Shown in pieces: positions 1-6,841 of a stretch of 13,495 bases of DNA. The notes under the pieces are model-generated. The model was not told the DNA's origin. It was given only the letters and a program-made list of their open reading frames with translations, and did no database searches. Where the stretch lies: assembly GCA_964495935.1 (NCBI GenBank), contig CAZBXQ010000079.1, forward strand, positions 1 to 13,495, in the 5' to 3' direction. Source of the stretch: JAJYSO01 sp964495935 (lineage in GTDB: Bacteria > Bacteroidota > Bacteroidia > Flavobacteriales > Flavobacteriaceae). Position 1 is the first letter of the stretch. Each line of letters starts with the position of its first letter. The translations under genes were made by a program, and so were the position numbers.

Positions 1-151
1 GTAGGCGGGGTGTTTCTGATGGATTGGAATCCATTTACTGTTTTTGTAACCTGCTAAAAACCCATATCATGGAAGTTGACTCCAATAAACCGTGTTGAAT
101 TTGGCACATCAAAACGTCTCCGAAACTTTAGTGAAGAATAGTTGACTTCTG

Positions 152-898
152 TCACTTATTTGCCTTTTCGATATATTTTTCAAGTGCCATGGTCATGGAA
201 GGGGTTTCCGGACTTGGAGCCTTGATGTTTACCTTGAGGCCATACTTTTCGGCTGCTTTATTGGTAGAATTTCCAAAAACAGCAATTCGGGTATTGTTTT
301 GCTCAAAATTGGGAAAATTCTCAAAGAGTGATTTAATTCCGCTCGGGCTGAAGAACACCACAATGTCATAAAAAACGTGTTCTAAATGCGATAAATCGCT
401 CACTACAGTCTTGTAAAATACAGAAGGAGTCCAGTCGATATCGGCTTTATCCAGCTGCTTACGAATGGAGGGCTTTAAGGTATTTGAAGTGGGAAGTAAT
501 ATTTTTTCGTCTTTGTATTTCTTTAATTTTGGAATCAGATCTTTAATGGTTCTCCGACCGACATAAATTTTTCGTTTTCGATATACCACATACTTTTGAA
601 GATAATAAGCAACGGCTTCACTGGTACAGAAATACTTCAATGAAGTCGGTACATCATAGCGCATTTCCTCTGCAATTCTAAAAAAATTGTCCACCGCATT
701 CCGACTGGTCATGATGATTGCTGTGTAATCGGCCAGGTTTATTTTTTGTTTCCGAACCTCTCTGACATCGGCACCTTCTACGTGAATAAAAGGCACAAAG
801 TCCACTTTTACCCGTTGTCTTTTTTCGAGATCGGTGTACGGGGAGTTCTCGGTTTTTGCCGGTTCAGGCTGGGAAACCAAAATTGTTTTCACTTTCAT
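152..898 (-). CDS. hemD: Uroporphyrinogen-III synthase (HemD)
   Basis: The 248-residue cytosolic protein matches the HemD family, which cyclises and inverts ring D of hydroxymethylbilane to give uroporphyrinogen III for haem synthesis. The sequence shows the usual pseudo-duplicated two-lobe layout. The first lobe contains IIMTSRNAVDNFF near residues 61-73 and the second contains VVFFSPSGIKSLFENF near 181-196, followed by IAVFGNSTNKAAEKYGL and a proline-rich stretch with SPETPSMTMALEKYI. The family is poorly conserved outside these [TS]S/SPSG-type motifs, and the length is normal. The ATG at 896-898 is the first residue of the typical MKVKTILVSQP start. It is the last gene of the tdk-DUF4271-hemD operon, 30 bases after DUF4271. 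DUF4271 beside hemD is, from memory, a common Bacteroidota arrangement. No terminator is visible downstream. Confidence 0.9.
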   Translation of the reverse strand: MKVKTILVSQPEPAKTENSPYTDLEKRQRVKVDFVPFIHVEGADVREVRKQKINLADYTAIIMTSRNAVDNFFRIAEEMRYDVPTSLKYFCTSEAVAYYLQKYVVYRKRKIYVGRRTIKDLIPKLKKYKDEKILLPTSNTLKPSIRKQLDKADIDWTPSVFYKTVVSDLSHLEHVFYDIVVFFSPSGIKSLFENFPNFEQNNTRIAVFGNSTNKAAEKYGLKVNIKAPSPETPSMTMALEKYIEKANK

Positions 899-928
899 AG
901 CGCTCTAATTTAGTGTCAGTAATCAGGT

Positions 929-1597
929 TTATACAATCACTTTATAGATAATGAAATAGGGTGCTATTTCGAAGGTGCAAAGGTACAAAATAATATAATA
1001 CCAATTTGATATATTTATAATCCTTGTTTTTTCATAAAAAAGACCCAGAGAAAAGAGATTAAGAAGGATGAAAATGGCCAATAAAACCATCATTATTTCT
1101 GGGTTGATAAAGGAAGTATAGGCCAGAATGATGAGCACAGGAAGAAAGATTAAAGCGATAAAATTCTTTAACGTAATCTTGAAATGTATATATCGGTTAA
1201 TCTGATCTTCCAGCGAAAAAACCGTACCCAAAATTTTTTCGACGAGGTATTTGCCCACGGTAAAAACCACATATAGTAAAAATATTTTTAAGTAGGAAAT
1301 AGCAGGGTCTTCTGCAAATACGGGAAATTGGGAATTTAGAAAATAAAGACCGAGGGAGAGGATTAGTGAATTGGCCAGAAATAGAATAGAATGAAAGGGG
1401 GCATCCCCATGGATGGGCTCATCGAATAAATAATTGTTGAGGATGAAAACCTTACTGAAACGCCTGAAATTATAGGTGTAAACGTATTTTACAAAACAAA
1501 TCAAGCTAAGCGTGATAATGAGAACGAGGGTCATCCAGTCCTTGCTTTCCCAGGAACGGGGCAGAGCCCCTGCATAAACCGACAAGATTGTAATCAA
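929..1597 (-). CDS. DUF4271 integral membrane protein
   Basis: A 222-residue hydrophobic protein with about six membrane-spanning segments, recognisable as the Bacteroidota DUF4271 family of unknown function. Features include an N-terminal PRSWESKDWMTLVL just before the first helix, the conserved-looking FDEPIH/HSILF region near residues 58-72, and a long-helix C-terminus ending in APYFIIYKVIV. The start is a TTG at 1595-1597 that overlaps the tdk TGA stop (TTGA). It is supported by an AGGAGG-type ribosome site a few bases upstream, inside the tdk reading frame. The residues before the first ATG (M22) also resemble the family N-terminus. It sits between tdk and hemD and should be translationally coupled to tdk. 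Its role cannot be deduced from the sequence. Confidence 0.85.
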   Translation of the reverse strand: MITILSVYAGALPRSWESKDWMTLVLIITLSLICFVKYVYTYNFRRFSKVFILNNYLFDEPIHGDAPFHSILFLANSLILSLGLYFLNSQFPVFAEDPAISYLKIFLLYVVFTVGKYLVEKILGTVFSLEDQINRYIHFKITLKNFIALIFLPVLIILAYTSFINPEIMMVLLAIFILLNLFSLGLFYEKTRIINISNWYYIILYLCTFEIAPYFIIYKVIV

Positions 1598-2238
1598 GAC
1601 TCCTCCTTTTTCTGTTTTTCCTTTTTTTGATAATTCCCTTGGGGAATAGATTTTTGCGGGGTGTAATGCCGGGCTTTAAAAAAAGCAGCGCGACTCAACG
1701 GTTCATATTCTTCGGTTTCACCCAACATGACAAGATCGGGATTGGTTGATTTTCGAAAACTATAATGTGCCAGATTCCCGGTGCGCGTGCAAATGGCGTG
1801 AACTTTGGTCACATATTCTGCCGTAGCCATTAGATTGGGCATGGGACCAAAAGGGCGGCCTTGAAAATCCATGTCCAGCCCGGCCACCACCACCCGGATT
1901 CCGGTATTTGCTAAATCGTTGCAGACGTGAACAATCTCATCGTCAAAAAACTGAGCTTCGTCAATTCCTACCACATCGCAATCATCGGCCAGAAGTCGAA
2001 TATTTGCCGCTGCCGGAACCGGCGTAGAGCGAATTTCGTTTTCATCATGAGAGACGACCAGTTCTTCATCATATCGCGTGTCGATACGGGGTTTAAAAAT
2101 CTCTACTTTCTGTTTGGCGAATTGAGCCCGTTTCAGCCGCCGGATGAGTTCTTCGGTTTTTCCGGAAAACATACTCCCGCAGATCACTTCGATCCATCCG
2201 AATTGTTCTTCTTGATTGACGGTGTTTTCGAGAAACAT
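1594..2238 (-). CDS. tdk: Thymidine kinase (type II, TK1-like)
   Basis: A 214-residue cytosolic salvage enzyme that phosphorylates thymidine to dTMP using ATP. Visible motifs are the P-loop GSMFSGKT (21-28), the DEAQFFD segment (93-99) carrying the predicted catalytic Glu94, and the lasso region around GLDMDFQGRPFGPMP (120-134) and ATAEYVTKVHAIC. TK1 enzymes normally hold a structural zinc with four Cys/His ligands. Here only Cys150 remains: the partner positions read Thr153, Ser182 and Ala185 (CTRT; YEPLSRAAF). From memory this loss is shared by other flavobacterial Tdk proteins, whereas Bacteroides Tdk keeps the cysteines. The tail (about 203-214) is lysine/glutamate rich. It is the first gene of the minus-strand operon and overlaps the DUF4271 start by 4 bases. 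Confidence 0.95.
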   Translation of the reverse strand: MFLENTVNQEEQFGWIEVICGSMFSGKTEELIRRLKRAQFAKQKVEIFKPRIDTRYDEELVVSHDENEIRSTPVPAAANIRLLADDCDVVGIDEAQFFDDEIVHVCNDLANTGIRVVVAGLDMDFQGRPFGPMPNLMATAEYVTKVHAICTRTGNLAHYSFRKSTNPDLVMLGETEEYEPLSRAAFFKARHYTPQKSIPQGNYQKKEKQKKEES

Positions 2239-2277
2239 TTTGTATTTTTATCGCATTGAGGAAAAGCCCTTTTCGAA

Positions 2278-2303
2278 GGCCAAAATTACTAAATATTTTG
2301 GCC
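2278..2303. promoter_or_regulatory. Perfect 9-bp inverted repeat in the divergent tdk / 2328 intergenic region (candidate operator)
   Basis: GGCCAAAAT (2278-2286) and ATTTTGGCC (2295-2303) form an exact inverted repeat around an 8-base spacer, midway between the two divergent start codons. There is no T-run on either side, so a terminator is unlikely. The left arm overlaps a minus-strand TAATTTTG, which fits the Bacteroidota -7 element, so a dimeric regulator bound here could control tdk. This is an inference from symmetry and position only. Confidence 0.45.
2281..2288 (-). promoter_or_regulatory. Candidate -7 promoter element for the tdk operon
   Basis: On the minus strand 2288-2281 reads TAATTTTG, an exact match to the Bacteroidota -7 consensus TAnnTTTG. 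Initiation would fall near 2274, leaving a leader of about 35 bases before the tdk ATG. At the expected -33 spacing (19 bases upstream) the sequence is TTA rather than TTG, so the upstream element is weak. Confidence 0.45.
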
Positions 2304-2327
2304 CGATTAATATAAAAGAGAAACGAT

Positions 2328-3368
2328 ATGGAAAAAAAGCTGGAAGCGGAATTGATGAGTCTTGCCCATCGTATTTTACAACTTCGGGGTCGTGATAATA
2401 TAAAAGGCTTACGGGAGCAGGCTCGGGAGCTCTATGAAAAATTGACGGTATTATCCTTTGTCGATGAGCATTTCTCAACCCCTCAACCCACTATCGGCAG
2501 GTCAGAAGCCATGAACGTGTTGGAATCGGGTTTTGCCAATCCCTCTTCTCCAAAAAGGGAGTCTTCCCCGGAGACGGACGTATCGACACCCGCTCAAGCT
2601 GGGAATCGAGAGGCGGTACCCGAAAAAAATAAAACGCCTGAAGAGGCACGGCAACATGATAATTGGGAAGAAGGATGGACCCCGGCTCTTGAGGATTTTC
2701 CGAAGGGAAAAGTACAGAACGAAAAGAAGAGCTCGATGGAGGGTGAAGAATTGCCGGCCAAGGAGGAACCATCAGTCAAAAAAGAGCCGGAGCATATGAC
2801 GCATGCAAGGCCGACAGAAAAAAAGGAAGAGATAAAGACAAGAGAAGAAGATGCCGAAAATGAAAAAGAGTTTGAGATTCCGGAGGATAATTTAGATGAT
2901 ATTTCAGTACATCTTGATGATTTACCGGAATTTGAACCTGTTTTTTCAGATGGGGATCGAGCATCTCGATCCGAAGTCGGATCTAATGAGAAAGACACGG
3001 AAAACCAACCGGAGACAAGAAATAAAAAACCGGCTTCGAAGGAAAGAGACCAGCCCGTACTCCATCTTTTTTCGGAGGTGGAAAACCCGAAAACCCGAAA
3101 TGATATTACAGAACACCGCCGCAATTTAAATGAGAAGTTTCAACATGGATTAAAATTCGGATTGAATGATCGGTTGGCATTTACACAACATCTTTTTGAT
3201 GGGAATGCGGCAGATTTTAATCGCATTGTTTCGCAGCTCAATACGATTGGCAACTATTCGGAAGCCAAAAAATTTATTGAGGAACAAGTAAAACCGGACT
3301 ATGATTGGTCGGATCAGGAAGGTTATGAAAAACGGTTTTTAAAGGCTTTGGAACATAAAATGAATTAG
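2328..3368 (+). CDS. Bacteroidota hypothetical protein with acidic disordered linker
   Basis: A 346-residue protein with no catalytic motif that I recognise. It has three parts. A helical N-terminus (about 1-45) includes SLAHRILQLRGRDNIKGLREQARELYEKL. A long low-complexity middle (about 50-260) is rich in Glu, Lys, Pro, Asp and Ser and is almost certainly disordered. A compact C-terminal domain (about 263-346) contains GLKFGLNDRLAFTQHLF, then FNRIVSQLNTIGNYSEA and VKPDYDW. That C-terminal pattern resembles, from memory, a conserved Bacteroidota hypothetical family usually encoded near tdk. It has no signal peptide or membrane segment, so it is probably cytosolic. It is transcribed divergently from tdk and upstream of mvk. 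A tethering or scaffold role is conceivable, but nothing shows it. Confidence 0.85.
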   Translation: MEKKLEAELMSLAHRILQLRGRDNIKGLREQARELYEKLTVLSFVDEHFSTPQPTIGRSEAMNVLESGFANPSSPKRESSPETDVSTPAQAGNREAVPEKNKTPEEARQHDNWEEGWTPALEDFPKGKVQNEKKSSMEGEELPAKEEPSVKKEPEHMTHARPTEKKEEIKTREEDAENEKEFEIPEDNLDDISVHLDDLPEFEPVFSDGDRASRSEVGSNEKDTENQPETRNKKPASKERDQPVLHLFSEVENPKTRNDITEHRRNLNEKFQHGLKFGLNDRLAFTQHLFDGNAADFNRIVSQLNTIGNYSEAKKFIEEQVKPDYDWSDQEGYEKRFLKALEHKMN

Positions 3369-3484
3369 GAATCCCGGAGTAGCAATTTCATAAATAAGAC
3401 AAATCCGATCTTTTCTGATCTTTAGGATAACGGCTTCGTTTTAAGAAATTTATGCAATAGGCAACGATATCGGGATAAATTACT

Positions 3485-3492
3485 TAATTTTG
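3485..3492 (+). promoter_or_regulatory. Candidate -7 promoter element for mvk
   Basis: TAATTTTG matches the Bacteroidota -7 consensus TAnnTTTG exactly and lies 30 bases before the mvk ATG, giving a leader of roughly 20-25 bases. No TTG is present at the usual -33 spacing, so the call rests on one box and its position. Confidence 0.45.
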
Positions 3493-3522
3493 CTGCGTTA
3501 AACCCACTGAGAGTAGCTCATT

Positions 3523-4461
3523 ATGAAAGGCCCGTCGTTCTATTCTAAAATTTTATTGTTTGGTGAATACGGTATTATAAAAGACTCCAAGGGATTATCC
3601 ATCCCTTATAACTTCTATAATGGAGCCCTTAAAACCACCGATCGGCCCAACGCAATACAGGAACGTTCGAACCGGCATTTAAAGAGGTTTGCCCGATATC
3701 TTACCGAATTAGAGAGCCCGCTGATTAAAGAGACCGACTTCGATATCGATACTTTTCAGGCCGATATCGAAGAGGGATTGTATTTTGACAGTAGTATTCC
3801 GCAGGGCTATGGTATTGGCAGTAGTGGGGCCTTGGTGGCTGCTGTGTACGATCAATATGCCCGCCATAAAATCACGGTTTTGGAAAATTTGACCCGGGAG
3901 AAACTGGTAGCCTTAAAGAGTGTTTTTTCTGAAATGGAATCTTTTTTCCATGGAAAATCATCGGGGCTTGATCCCTTAAACAGTTATTTGAGCATTCCGC
4001 TTTTGATTAATTCGCAGGAAAATATTGAAATGGCGGGATTACCGTCTCAAAATGAAAATGGAAAAGGGGCTGTTTTTCTGTTGGATAGCGGATCGGTGGG
4101 AGAAACCGCTCCTTTAGTAAATATCTTTATGGAGAACCTGAAAAATGAAGGGTTCCGTAAAATGCTGAAAAACAAGTTTATCAAACATACGGATGCCTGT
4201 ATTGAAGACTTTTTAAAAGGGGATGTCAAATCTCTTTTTGGAAACGTTAAAAAGCTATCTGATATTGTTTTGCATAATTTTAAACCGATGATTCCCAAGC
4301 CTTTTGTAAAACTTTGGAAAAAAGGTATCGAATCCAACGAATATTATCTAAAACTCTGTGGTTCCGGGGGAGGCGGTTATATTCTGGGGTTTGCTCCCGA
4401 TTTTGAAAGAGCGCAGCAAGCCTTAAAAAATTATAAACTTGAGGTTGTCTATAATTTCTAA
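3523..4461 (+). CDS. mvk: Mevalonate kinase (GHMP kinase family)
   Basis: A 312-residue GHMP-superfamily kinase. It matches the flavobacterial mevalonate kinase type, which phosphorylates mevalonate to mevalonate-5-phosphate in the mevalonate route to isopentenyl diphosphate. Motif 1 is the N-terminal KILLFGEYGIIKDSKGLSIP (9-28). The ATP-binding glycine/serine loop is GYGIGSSGAL (95-104). GKSSGLDPLNSYL contains the predicted catalytic Asp150, and motif 3 is LCGSGGGGYILGF (278-290). The length is normal for the family and the protein is cytosolic. It starts at ATG 3523 behind its own candidate promoter. The UbiA prenyltransferase gene follows after 95 bases on the same strand, so substrate supply and prenyl transfer are probably co-expressed. 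A different GHMP substrate is possible, but the SGLDP motif and context favour mevalonate. Confidence 0.88.
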   Translation: MKGPSFYSKILLFGEYGIIKDSKGLSIPYNFYNGALKTTDRPNAIQERSNRHLKRFARYLTELESPLIKETDFDIDTFQADIEEGLYFDSSIPQGYGIGSSGALVAAVYDQYARHKITVLENLTREKLVALKSVFSEMESFFHGKSSGLDPLNSYLSIPLLINSQENIEMAGLPSQNENGKGAVFLLDSGSVGETAPLVNIFMENLKNEGFRKMLKNKFIKHTDACIEDFLKGDVKSLFGNVKKLSDIVLHNFKPMIPKPFVKLWKKGIESNEYYLKLCGSGGGGYILGFAPDFERAQQALKNYKLEVVYNF

Positions 4462-4556
4462 GCTATCTTTACCGGAGTAGCAAAGAGCAAGGCCAAGGAG
4501 GGTAAAATCCGGGCTGAAGCTCTTGTAAACGATACCTTTCAAAATCCGGTTATCAG

Positions 4557-5468
4557 GTGAATCTCTCCAGTAAAAACAGATCGCGCGTATTAAAACTGGC
4601 CAGTTTGTTTTCTGTGGTCCGCGGCTATAATATTGCCGTTGTTGTTCTTGCCCAATACTTGGCGTCGATTTATATTTTTGCACCCGAGAAGCGGATCCGC
4701 GAAGTGCTTTTCGATCCCTATTTATTTATTTTGGTGCTGGCTTCGAGTTTGTCGATTGCCTCGGGCTACATCATCAACAACTTTTATGATGCCGATAAAG
4801 ACGTTATCAACCGGCCGCATAAAACGTTGCTGGATAATTATGTCAGACAGCAGACCAAGCTATCGGTTTATTTTATCCTCAATTTGGCGGTGGTTATATT
4901 GGCCAGTGCCGTTTCCTTTCGGGCAGTCGCTTTTTTCTCGGTCTATATTTTCTTTCTTTGGTTCTATTCCCATAAGCTAAAGAAATATCCTCTGGTGGGG
5001 AATATAACGGCTACGATTCTGGCGATCATTCCCTTTTTTGCGGTTTTTATTTACTATAAAAATTTTGAAACGATCATTTTTGTCCATGCCACCTATTTGT
5101 TTTTGGTATTGTTTATGCGCGAACTAACCAAGGATCTGGAGAACATTAGAGGGGATTTTGCGCAGAATTATCGAACAATTCCCGTGGAGTATGGAGCACA
5201 AGTGACGAAATTAATAATCAGCTTCACCTTTATTTTGACTTTTGTACCCATTTACTTTTTATTAAAAGATGAAAATGAAATTGGATATATGTCCTATTAT
5301 TTTGTAATCAGCGGTATTTTGCTGTTTCTGTTTACCATTTTTCTCTGGTGGGCTCAGACGAAGTTTCAATATACCCTTCTTCATCTTTCTCTTAAATTCA
5401 TTCTTATTTTAGGCGTATTCAGTATTTTATTTATCGATATGGAATCCTTGTTGCACCGTGTTTTGTAA
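4557..5468 (+). CDS. UbiA-family prenyltransferase (GGGP geranylgeranyltransferase-like)
   Basis: A 303-residue polytopic membrane protein of the UbiA superfamily, with about eight or nine hydrophobic segments. The first polyprenyl-diphosphate/Mg-binding motif is NNFYDADKDVINRP (74-87), a variant of NDxxDxxxD. The second is KDLENIRGD (192-200), with Asn196 where the canonical DxxDxxGD has Asp. Homologues in Flavobacteriia are commonly annotated geranylgeranylglycerol-phosphate geranylgeranyltransferase. The true acceptor is not evident here, and menaquinone or other quinone prenylation would use related enzymes. The start is GTG 4557, the only plausible start codon after an in-frame TGA at 4515-4517. 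It follows mvk by 95 bases, which fits a role consuming prenyl diphosphates. A strong terminator lies 55 bases past the stop. Confidence 0.85.
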   Translation: MNLSSKNRSRVLKLASLFSVVRGYNIAVVVLAQYLASIYIFAPEKRIREVLFDPYLFILVLASSLSIASGYIINNFYDADKDVINRPHKTLLDNYVRQQTKLSVYFILNLAVVILASAVSFRAVAFFSVYIFFLWFYSHKLKKYPLVGNITATILAIIPFFAVFIYYKNFETIIFVHATYLFLVLFMRELTKDLENIRGDFAQNYRTIPVEYGAQVTKLIISFTFILTFVPIYFLLKDENEIGYMSYYFVISGILLFLFTIFLWWAQTKFQYTLLHLSLKFILILGVFSILFIDMESLLHRVL

Positions 5469-5523
5469 AAATTGCGGCTATTCGGAATAGAAGAAGGTGA
5501 TAATATTGCGATTTTAAAACTCA

Positions 5524-5554
5524 AAAAAGTCGTTCCGGCAGGGAACGACTTTTT
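5524..5554. terminator. Bidirectional Rho-independent terminator
   Basis: A 13-bp perfect stem is formed by 5524-5536 (AAAAAGTCGTTCC) and 5542-5554 (GGAACGACTTTTT) around a 5-base loop. The stem is flanked by T-runs on both strands. It lies between the convergent UbiA gene (ends 5468) and the acyl-CoA dehydrogenase gene (ends 5579) and should stop transcription from both sides. Confidence 0.92.
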
Positions 5555-5578
5555 AAGATAAAAGAGGGAATGTTTTCC

Positions 5579-6757
5579 TTATTTAAACGCTCCGATTCCT
5601 GTAATATCCTGTCCGGTAATCAGCAGATGGATATCATGCGTACCTTCATAGGTAATCACGCTTTCGAGGTTCATCATGTGTCGCATAATGCTGTATTCTC
5701 CGGTAATTCCCATTCCTCCGAGTATTTGGCGGGCATCGCTGGCGATTTTCTTGGCCATGGCGACATTGTTTCGCTTGGCCATGGAGATCTGTGCTCCGGT
5801 AGCTCGATCATCATTTCGCAATTGCCCCAATCGGAAAGTTAGAAACTGTGCTTTGGTGATTTCGGTAATCATTTCGGCCAATTTCTTTTGCTGCAATTGG
5901 AAGCCGGCAATGGGTTTGCCGAATTGGATACGCTCTTGGGCATAGTTCAGCGCGGTATGGTAACAATCCATGGCGGCTCCAATAGCCCCCCAGGCAATGC
6001 CGTAACGAGCAGAATCCAGACAGGTTAATGGGGCTCCCAATCCGTCTTTGCCCGGCAGTATATGGTCTTTTGGCACCTTCACGTTGTTAAAGATTAACTC
6101 GCCGGTGGCCGAAGCTCGTAAAGACCATTTATTATGGGTTTCGGGAGTGGTAAAACCTTCCATCCCGCGTTCTACAATCAGACCCTTAATGCGGCCTTTT
6201 TCATTTTTAGCCCAAACCACGGCCATATCGGCAAAAGGAGCATTGGAAATCCACATTTTGGCCCCGTTTAGAAGGAGATGATCTCCTTTGTCCTCATAAT
6301 GAGTCAGCATTCCACTGGGGTTGGAGCCGTGATCCGGCTCCGTTAATCCAAAACATCCCATCCATTCTCCGGAAGCCAGTTTAGGCAGGTATTTTTTTCG
6401 TTGTTCCTCCGTTCCAAATTTATAAATGGGATACATGACCAAAGAAGATTGTACGGAAGCCGTAGATCGTACTCCCGAGTCTCCCCGCTCGATTTCCTGC
6501 ATAATCAGGCCGTAAGAAATCTGATCCAAACCGGCTCCGCCATACTCGGTAGGAATATAAGGGCCAAAGGCACCAATTTCGGCTAACCCTCGTATTATGG
6601 ATTTTGGGAATTCCGCTTGTTGAGCGGCTTCCTCAATAATTGGTGAGACTTCTCGTTTTACCCAATCCCGGGCGGCCTGACGAACCATTTTGTGTTCCTC
6701 GGTTAATATATCGTCTAAACCATAATAATCAGGAGATTGGAAATTATCCGTTTTCAT
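5579..6757 (-). CDS. gcdH: Acyl-CoA dehydrogenase, glutaryl-CoA dehydrogenase type
   Basis: A 392-residue FAD enzyme of the acyl-CoA dehydrogenase family, closest in pattern to glutaryl-CoA dehydrogenase, which oxidises and decarboxylates glutaryl-CoA to crotonyl-CoA in lysine/tryptophan breakdown. It shares with GCDH the GDSGVRSTASVQSS block (R97-S98 align with the glutarate-binding Arg-Ser), the FAD-binding GCFGLTEPDHGSNPS, and WSLRASATGE. It also shares the C-terminal TYEGTHDIHLLITG, in which Glu371 is the predicted catalytic base. The length and domain order (helical N-domain, beta middle, helical C-domain) are complete. No other lysine-degradation gene is nearby, so the physiological substrate remains inferred. 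It lies downstream of the peptidase gene on the same strand but has its own candidate -7 box. It ends at the shared terminator. Confidence 0.9.
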   Translation of the reverse strand: MKTDNFQSPDYYGLDDILTEEHKMVRQAARDWVKREVSPIIEEAAQQAEFPKSIIRGLAEIGAFGPYIPTEYGGAGLDQISYGLIMQEIERGDSGVRSTASVQSSLVMYPIYKFGTEEQRKKYLPKLASGEWMGCFGLTEPDHGSNPSGMLTHYEDKGDHLLLNGAKMWISNAPFADMAVVWAKNEKGRIKGLIVERGMEGFTTPETHNKWSLRASATGELIFNNVKVPKDHILPGKDGLGAPLTCLDSARYGIAWGAIGAAMDCYHTALNYAQERIQFGKPIAGFQLQQKKLAEMITEITKAQFLTFRLGQLRNDDRATGAQISMAKRNNVAMAKKIASDARQILGGMGITGEYSIMRHMMNLESVITYEGTHDIHLLITGQDITGIGAFK

Positions 6758-6777
6758 AATATTATTTTTATCGCGAT

Positions 6778-6785
6778 CAAAAGTA
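6778..6785 (-). promoter_or_regulatory. Candidate -7 promoter element for the acyl-CoA dehydrogenase gene
   Basis: On the minus strand 6785-6778 reads TACTTTTG, matching TAnnTTTG. It lies about 20 bases upstream of the ATG at 6757, implying a leader of around 10-15 bases. I see no TTG at the expected -33 position. Confidence 0.4.
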
Positions 6786-6841
6786 CAGAATAAACATCTA
6801 TTCTTGGAGATTTTCAGCCCTATTTTTGAGGCTTATTACGG

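Noticed and set aside
1..57. Plus-strand frame open from the left edge to a TAA at 55-57, a possible 3' end of a gene.
   Set aside because: Only 18 codons are visible, with no recognisable motif. A frame this short is expected by chance.
54..155. Minus-strand 33-codon ORF whose GTG start overlaps the hemD stop (GTGA), a classic coupled arrangement.
   Set aside because: The peptide (VTEVNYSSLKFRRRFDVPNS...) matches no family I know, including RnpA, which often follows hemD in Bacteroidota. It ends too soon to call.
2594..3124. 176-codon minus-strand frame inside the hypothetical gene at 2328-3368.
   Set aside because: It is a Ser/Phe-rich antisense artefact of the Glu/Lys-rich coding strand. 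The sense protein has conserved ordered ends.
3401..3425. Repeated GATCTTT/GATCTTTT sequence after the hypothetical gene as a possible terminator.
   Set aside because: The copies are direct rather than inverted, so no stable stem forms.
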